Below, piece by piece: positions 61,787-64,000 of a DNA stretch of 64,000 bases; the stretch's first letter is position 1, and each line of letters begins with the position of its first letter. Source of the DNA: CAVRCA01 sp965218045 (GTDB lineage: Bacteria > Pseudomonadota > Alphaproteobacteria > Acetobacterales > Acetobacteraceae); the NCBI GenBank assembly GCA_965218045.1, contig CBDCJX010000013.1:35574-99573 (forward strand), given 5' to 3'. The position numbers were made by a program, and so were the translations under genes. The notes under the pieces are model-generated. The model ran no database searches. It was not told the DNA's origin and saw only the letters and a program-made list of their open reading frames with translations.

Positions 61787-62784
61787 GCCACGCCGCCAAC
61801 GACAAGACCGCCAGGGTCAAGGCCTTGGGCCACCTGCCGGTGATGCTGGAGGAGGTGCTGCGCGCGCTCGCGCCGCGCGACGGCGGCCTCTATCTCGACG
61901 GCACGTTCGGCGGCGGTGGCTATGCGGCGGCGATCCTGGGTACGGCCGCGTGCACGCTGTGGGCGATCGACCGCGACCCGGACGCGATCGCGCGCGGCGC
62001 CAGCCTGGCCGCGCGCTTCCCCGGTCGGCTGCATCTGCTGCACGGCACGTTCGGCGGGATGCTTTCGTTGTTGTCAGACTCCGGCGTCACGTCGCTCGAT
62101 GGCGTCGTGCTCGATTTCGGCGTCTCCTCGTTCCAGCTCGACGATCCCGCGCGCGGGTTCAGCTTCCGCGCCGACGGGCCGCTCGACATGCGCATGGGGC
62201 GCGACGGGCCGAGCGCGGCCGATCTGGTCCAGACCTTGCCCGAACAGGAGCTCGCCGATCTGCTCTACGCGTTCGGCGAGGAGCGCCGTTCGCGTCGCAT
62301 CGCGCGCGCGATCGTGCGGCAACGCCAACAGGCGCCGATCGACACCACCGGGCGGCTCGCCGCGATCATCCGTGCGGTGGTGCCGCCCGACCGCTCGGGC
62401 ATCGACCCCGCGACCCGCAGCTTCCAAGCCTTGCGCATCCGGGTGAATGACGAGCTCGGCGAGATCGAACGCGGGCTGGATCAGGCCGCCGCGCTGCTCG
62501 CCCCGAGCGGGCGACTGGTGGTGGTCGCGTTCCACTCGCTCGAGGACCGCATCGTCAAGCGCTTCATGAGCGAGGCCGCCGGCCGGGCGCCGGCGCCGTC
62601 ACGCCACGACCCGCGCGGCCTGGCGGGACAGACGCCGCCAGAATTCCGTTTGTTGACACCCAAGGCGCTGCGGCCCGGCGCGGCCGAGCTCGCCGCCAAC
62701 TCGCGCGCGCGCAGTGCCCGGCTGCGCGCGGTCGAACGCCTCGACGCCATTTCCTCCCATTCCTTTTCGAGACCCGCGCCATGA
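61783..62784 (+). CDS. rsmH: 16S rRNA (cytosine-N4)-methyltransferase
   Basis: Methylates N4 of C1402 of 16S rRNA. It is 333 residues long. Conserved segments: LGHLPVMLEEVLRALAPRDG (near residue 11), DGTFGGGGYAAAILG (SAM-binding, near 37), DGVVLDFGVSSFQLDDPARG (near 106) and VVAFHSLEDRIVKRFM near 246, with the C-terminal NSRARSARLRAVERL. Overlaps mraZ and ftsL by 4 bp each, typical of this cluster. Confidence 0.96.
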   Translation: MSHAANDKTARVKALGHLPVMLEEVLRALAPRDGGLYLDGTFGGGGYAAAILGTAACTLWAIDRDPDAIARGASLAARFPGRLHLLHGTFGGMLSLLSDSGVTSLDGVVLDFGVSSFQLDDPARGFSFRADGPLDMRMGRDGPSAADLVQTLPEQELADLLYAFGEERRSRRIARAIVRQRQQAPIDTTGRLAAIIRAVVPPDRSGIDPATRSFQALRIRVNDELGEIERGLDQAAALLAPSGRLVVVAFHSLEDRIVKRFMSEAAGRAPAPSRHDPRGLAGQTPPEFRLLTPKALRPGAAELAANSRARSARLRAVERLDAISSHSFSRPAP

Positions 62785-63549
62785 TCCGCCCCTTTACCTG
62801 CGTATGCATGGTCCTGGCCGCTGGCTCGGGCCTCTATCTCTACCAGCAGAAGCATCAAGCGCAGATGCTCGATCGCGAGATCACCAGCATCGTGCGCGCG
62901 ACGGAGGCGGCGAACCAGCGCGCCGGCGTGCTGCAAGCGGAGTGGACCTTGGAGAACAACCCCGAGCGGCTGGCCGAGCTGGGCCGATCGGTTTCTCGCC
63001 CTCAAGACGGTCGCGCCCGGACAGTTCACCTCCTTGGCCGACCTCGACAGCCGGCTGCCGGCGGTGCGCGCGCCCGAACCCGGCCCGAGCGGCGCGGAGA
63101 CCGACACGGACGCCGAAACGCCGGCCGCCGCCCCCGCTCCGCCGGCCGAGCAGCCCACGGCCGAGTCGCCGAAAGCCGAGCCGCCGCCGGTCGAGGTGGC
63201 GCGCCCCGACAAGATCGAGGCGCCGCCGCACCGCGAGGTCCGCCCCGCCGCGCCGAAGCTGGTCGCCACGCCGTCCCGCCCAACGCCGCGCAAGCCGCCC
63301 TCCGTCGCGGTGGCAACCCGTCGCGCCGTCGCGCCTGGCCAGCCGCGAGACGCGCTCGGCCATCAATCCGGACGAGATCGAGACCCTCCCGCACCCGATC
63401 CCGCGCGGCGTGGGCGGGGCGATACACGCCGACACGGGTCGCCGCGCCGATGCCGGTGGTCGGCTCGGTGCTGGGCATGACGCGGGACCGACCTGGCGCC
63501 CCCGGTGCCGTTCGCGCCGATGCCGACGGTCAGCAACGGGGGCGGCTGA
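62781..63549 (+). pseudogene. ftsL: ftsL-like gene with apparent frameshifts
   Basis: Position between rsmH and ftsI and the opening MIRPFTCVCMVLAAGSGLYL (short membrane helix), followed by a helical YQQKHQAQMLDREITSIV, then AEWTLENNPERLAELA-type sequence, identify FtsL. The frame then shifts: an extra G near 62980 is needed to read VAPGQFTSLADLDSRLPAVR; a second shift occurs near 63330 before ETRSAINPDEIETLPHPIPR; a third near 63427 before VAAPMPVVGSVLGMTRD; and a fourth near 63485 before APPVPFAPMPTVSNGGG, ending TGA at 63549. All are net +1. FtsL is normally essential, so sequencing error is likelier than loss. The Pro/Ala/Glu-rich tail is unusually long for FtsL. Confidence 0.7.
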
Positions 63550-63555
63550 GGCGTC

Positions 63556-64000
63556 GTGAGCCACGACCCCACCCATCCCGCCGAGGACCAAGCCGGCGCG
63601 CCGCCCGCCGGCTCGCCGGCGCGCCGCTTCGGCGCGCCGCGTGACGCCGGCGTGCCGCGCATGGAGAATGTGCGGGTCACCGCGCCCGACCTCAAGCGCC
63701 GGGCGGCGATGGAGAAGACCCGCTCGCGCATCGTGTTCGCCGCCGGCGGCTTCGCCCTGCTGTTCTTCGCCGTGGTGCTGAAGCTGGCCGACGCCACCAT
63801 CGTGCAGCCGCTGCCGCCGCATCGTCCGGACAAGCCGATCGCGCAACTGTTCCAGGGAGCCCGGCCGCGGCTCGCCGGCCCGCGCGCGCAACGCGCCACG
63901 GTCACCGATCGCAATGGCGAGATCCTGGCGATCTCGCTGCCGACGGCGGCGCTTTACGCCAACCCGCGCGAGATGATCGACGCGGCGGACACCGCGCACC
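63556..64000 (+). CDS. ftsI: Penicillin-binding protein 3 (FtsI), 5' part
   Basis: Septal transpeptidase, beginning at a GTG at 63556 and running off the window end (148 codons seen). The N-terminus has a long disordered basic/proline segment (VSHDPTHPAEDQAGAPPAGS onward), then MENVRVTAPDLKRRAAMEKT, a transmembrane helix (FAAGGFALLFFAVVLKLAD, near residue 73) and the start of the periplasmic dimerisation domain with RATVTDRNGEILAISLPTAA. It has no in-window stop. The gene order mraZ-rsmH-ftsL-ftsI confirms the assignment. It begins 6 bp after the ftsL stop. Confidence 0.92.
   Translation, partial: MSHDPTHPAEDQAGAPPAGSPARRFGAPRDAGVPRMENVRVTAPDLKRRAAMEKTRSRIVFAAGGFALLFFAVVLKLADATIVQPLPPHRPDKPIAQLFQGARPRLAGPRAQRATVTDRNGEILAISLPTAALYANPREMIDAADTAH

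Overview
This is GC-rich chromosomal DNA from an alphaproteobacterium, most likely a Rhodospirillales/Acetobacteraceae member. Supporting signs are a circularly permuted tmRNA whose tag reads ANDNHEAFAVAA, the gene content and order (hflK-hflC-degP, mreB, rnpB beside mraZ-rsmH-ftsL-ftsI, sspB-fumarase), an aerobic class I fumarase, ThyX, and a PEP-CTERM-like secreted protein. The family-level placement is inference. Almost all of the window is ordinary housekeeping chromosome. No tRNA, rRNA, CRISPR array, intact insertion sequence or prophage was recognised.

Layout. 1-3.1 kb: 5' end of mreB, two small lipoproteins, an ACMSD-like amidohydrolase, and a GNAT remnant. 3.1-6.4 kb: a leftward operon of MFS transporter, alpha/beta hydrolase, luciferase-like flavin oxidoreductase and a DUF3429 membrane protein. 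6.6-16.2 kb: branched-chain amino acid synthesis (leuA with a leucine-rich leader peptide and hairpin; ilvB-ilvN-ilvC), interrupted by copy 1 of a duplicated uncharacterised gene, an ArsP-type permease with a divergent HTH/J-like protein, a macrodomain protein and CorA. 16.3-24.4 kb: miaA and serB divergent, hflK-hflC-degP, and Mrp plus an SDR. 24.6-35.6 kb: a membrane glycosyltransferase-like protein, djlA-amidase-ribokinase, a full-length 5-oxoprolinase and a large AsmA-like protein. 35.6-40 kb: queuosine genes (tgt, queF, queG) with a PEP-CTERM-like gene directly upstream of tgt. 40.1-44.8 kb: a complete liv branched-chain amino acid ABC importer. 44.9-52.8 kb: a decaying zone with a frameshifted, truncated type ISP restriction-modification gene, a nucleotide-translocase-like carrier, two secreted oxidoreductase-like proteins, and remnants of a secreted nuclease and a SurE-plus-carbohydrate-binding protein. 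52.8-56.9 kb: ssrA (tmRNA) followed by sspB-fumarase-VOC-queA. 57-60.5 kb: thyX, a zinc metallopeptidase, copy 2 of the duplicated gene, and a LysE exporter. 60.6-64 kb: rnpB, then the start of the division and cell-wall cluster, with a four-box MraZ operator lying on the mraZ promoter.

Three regulatory or RNA elements stand out and are absent from a plain ORF view: the leucine attenuator ahead of leuA, the permuted tmRNA immediately upstream of the gene for its own proteolytic adaptor SspB, and the MraZ operator. The main unexplained item is the ~700-bp gene duplicated about 50 kb apart at 8.6 and 59.1 kb with long stretches of near-identical DNA. The ftsL reading frame carries several apparent frameshifts, all of the same sign, which look more like assembly error than biology.
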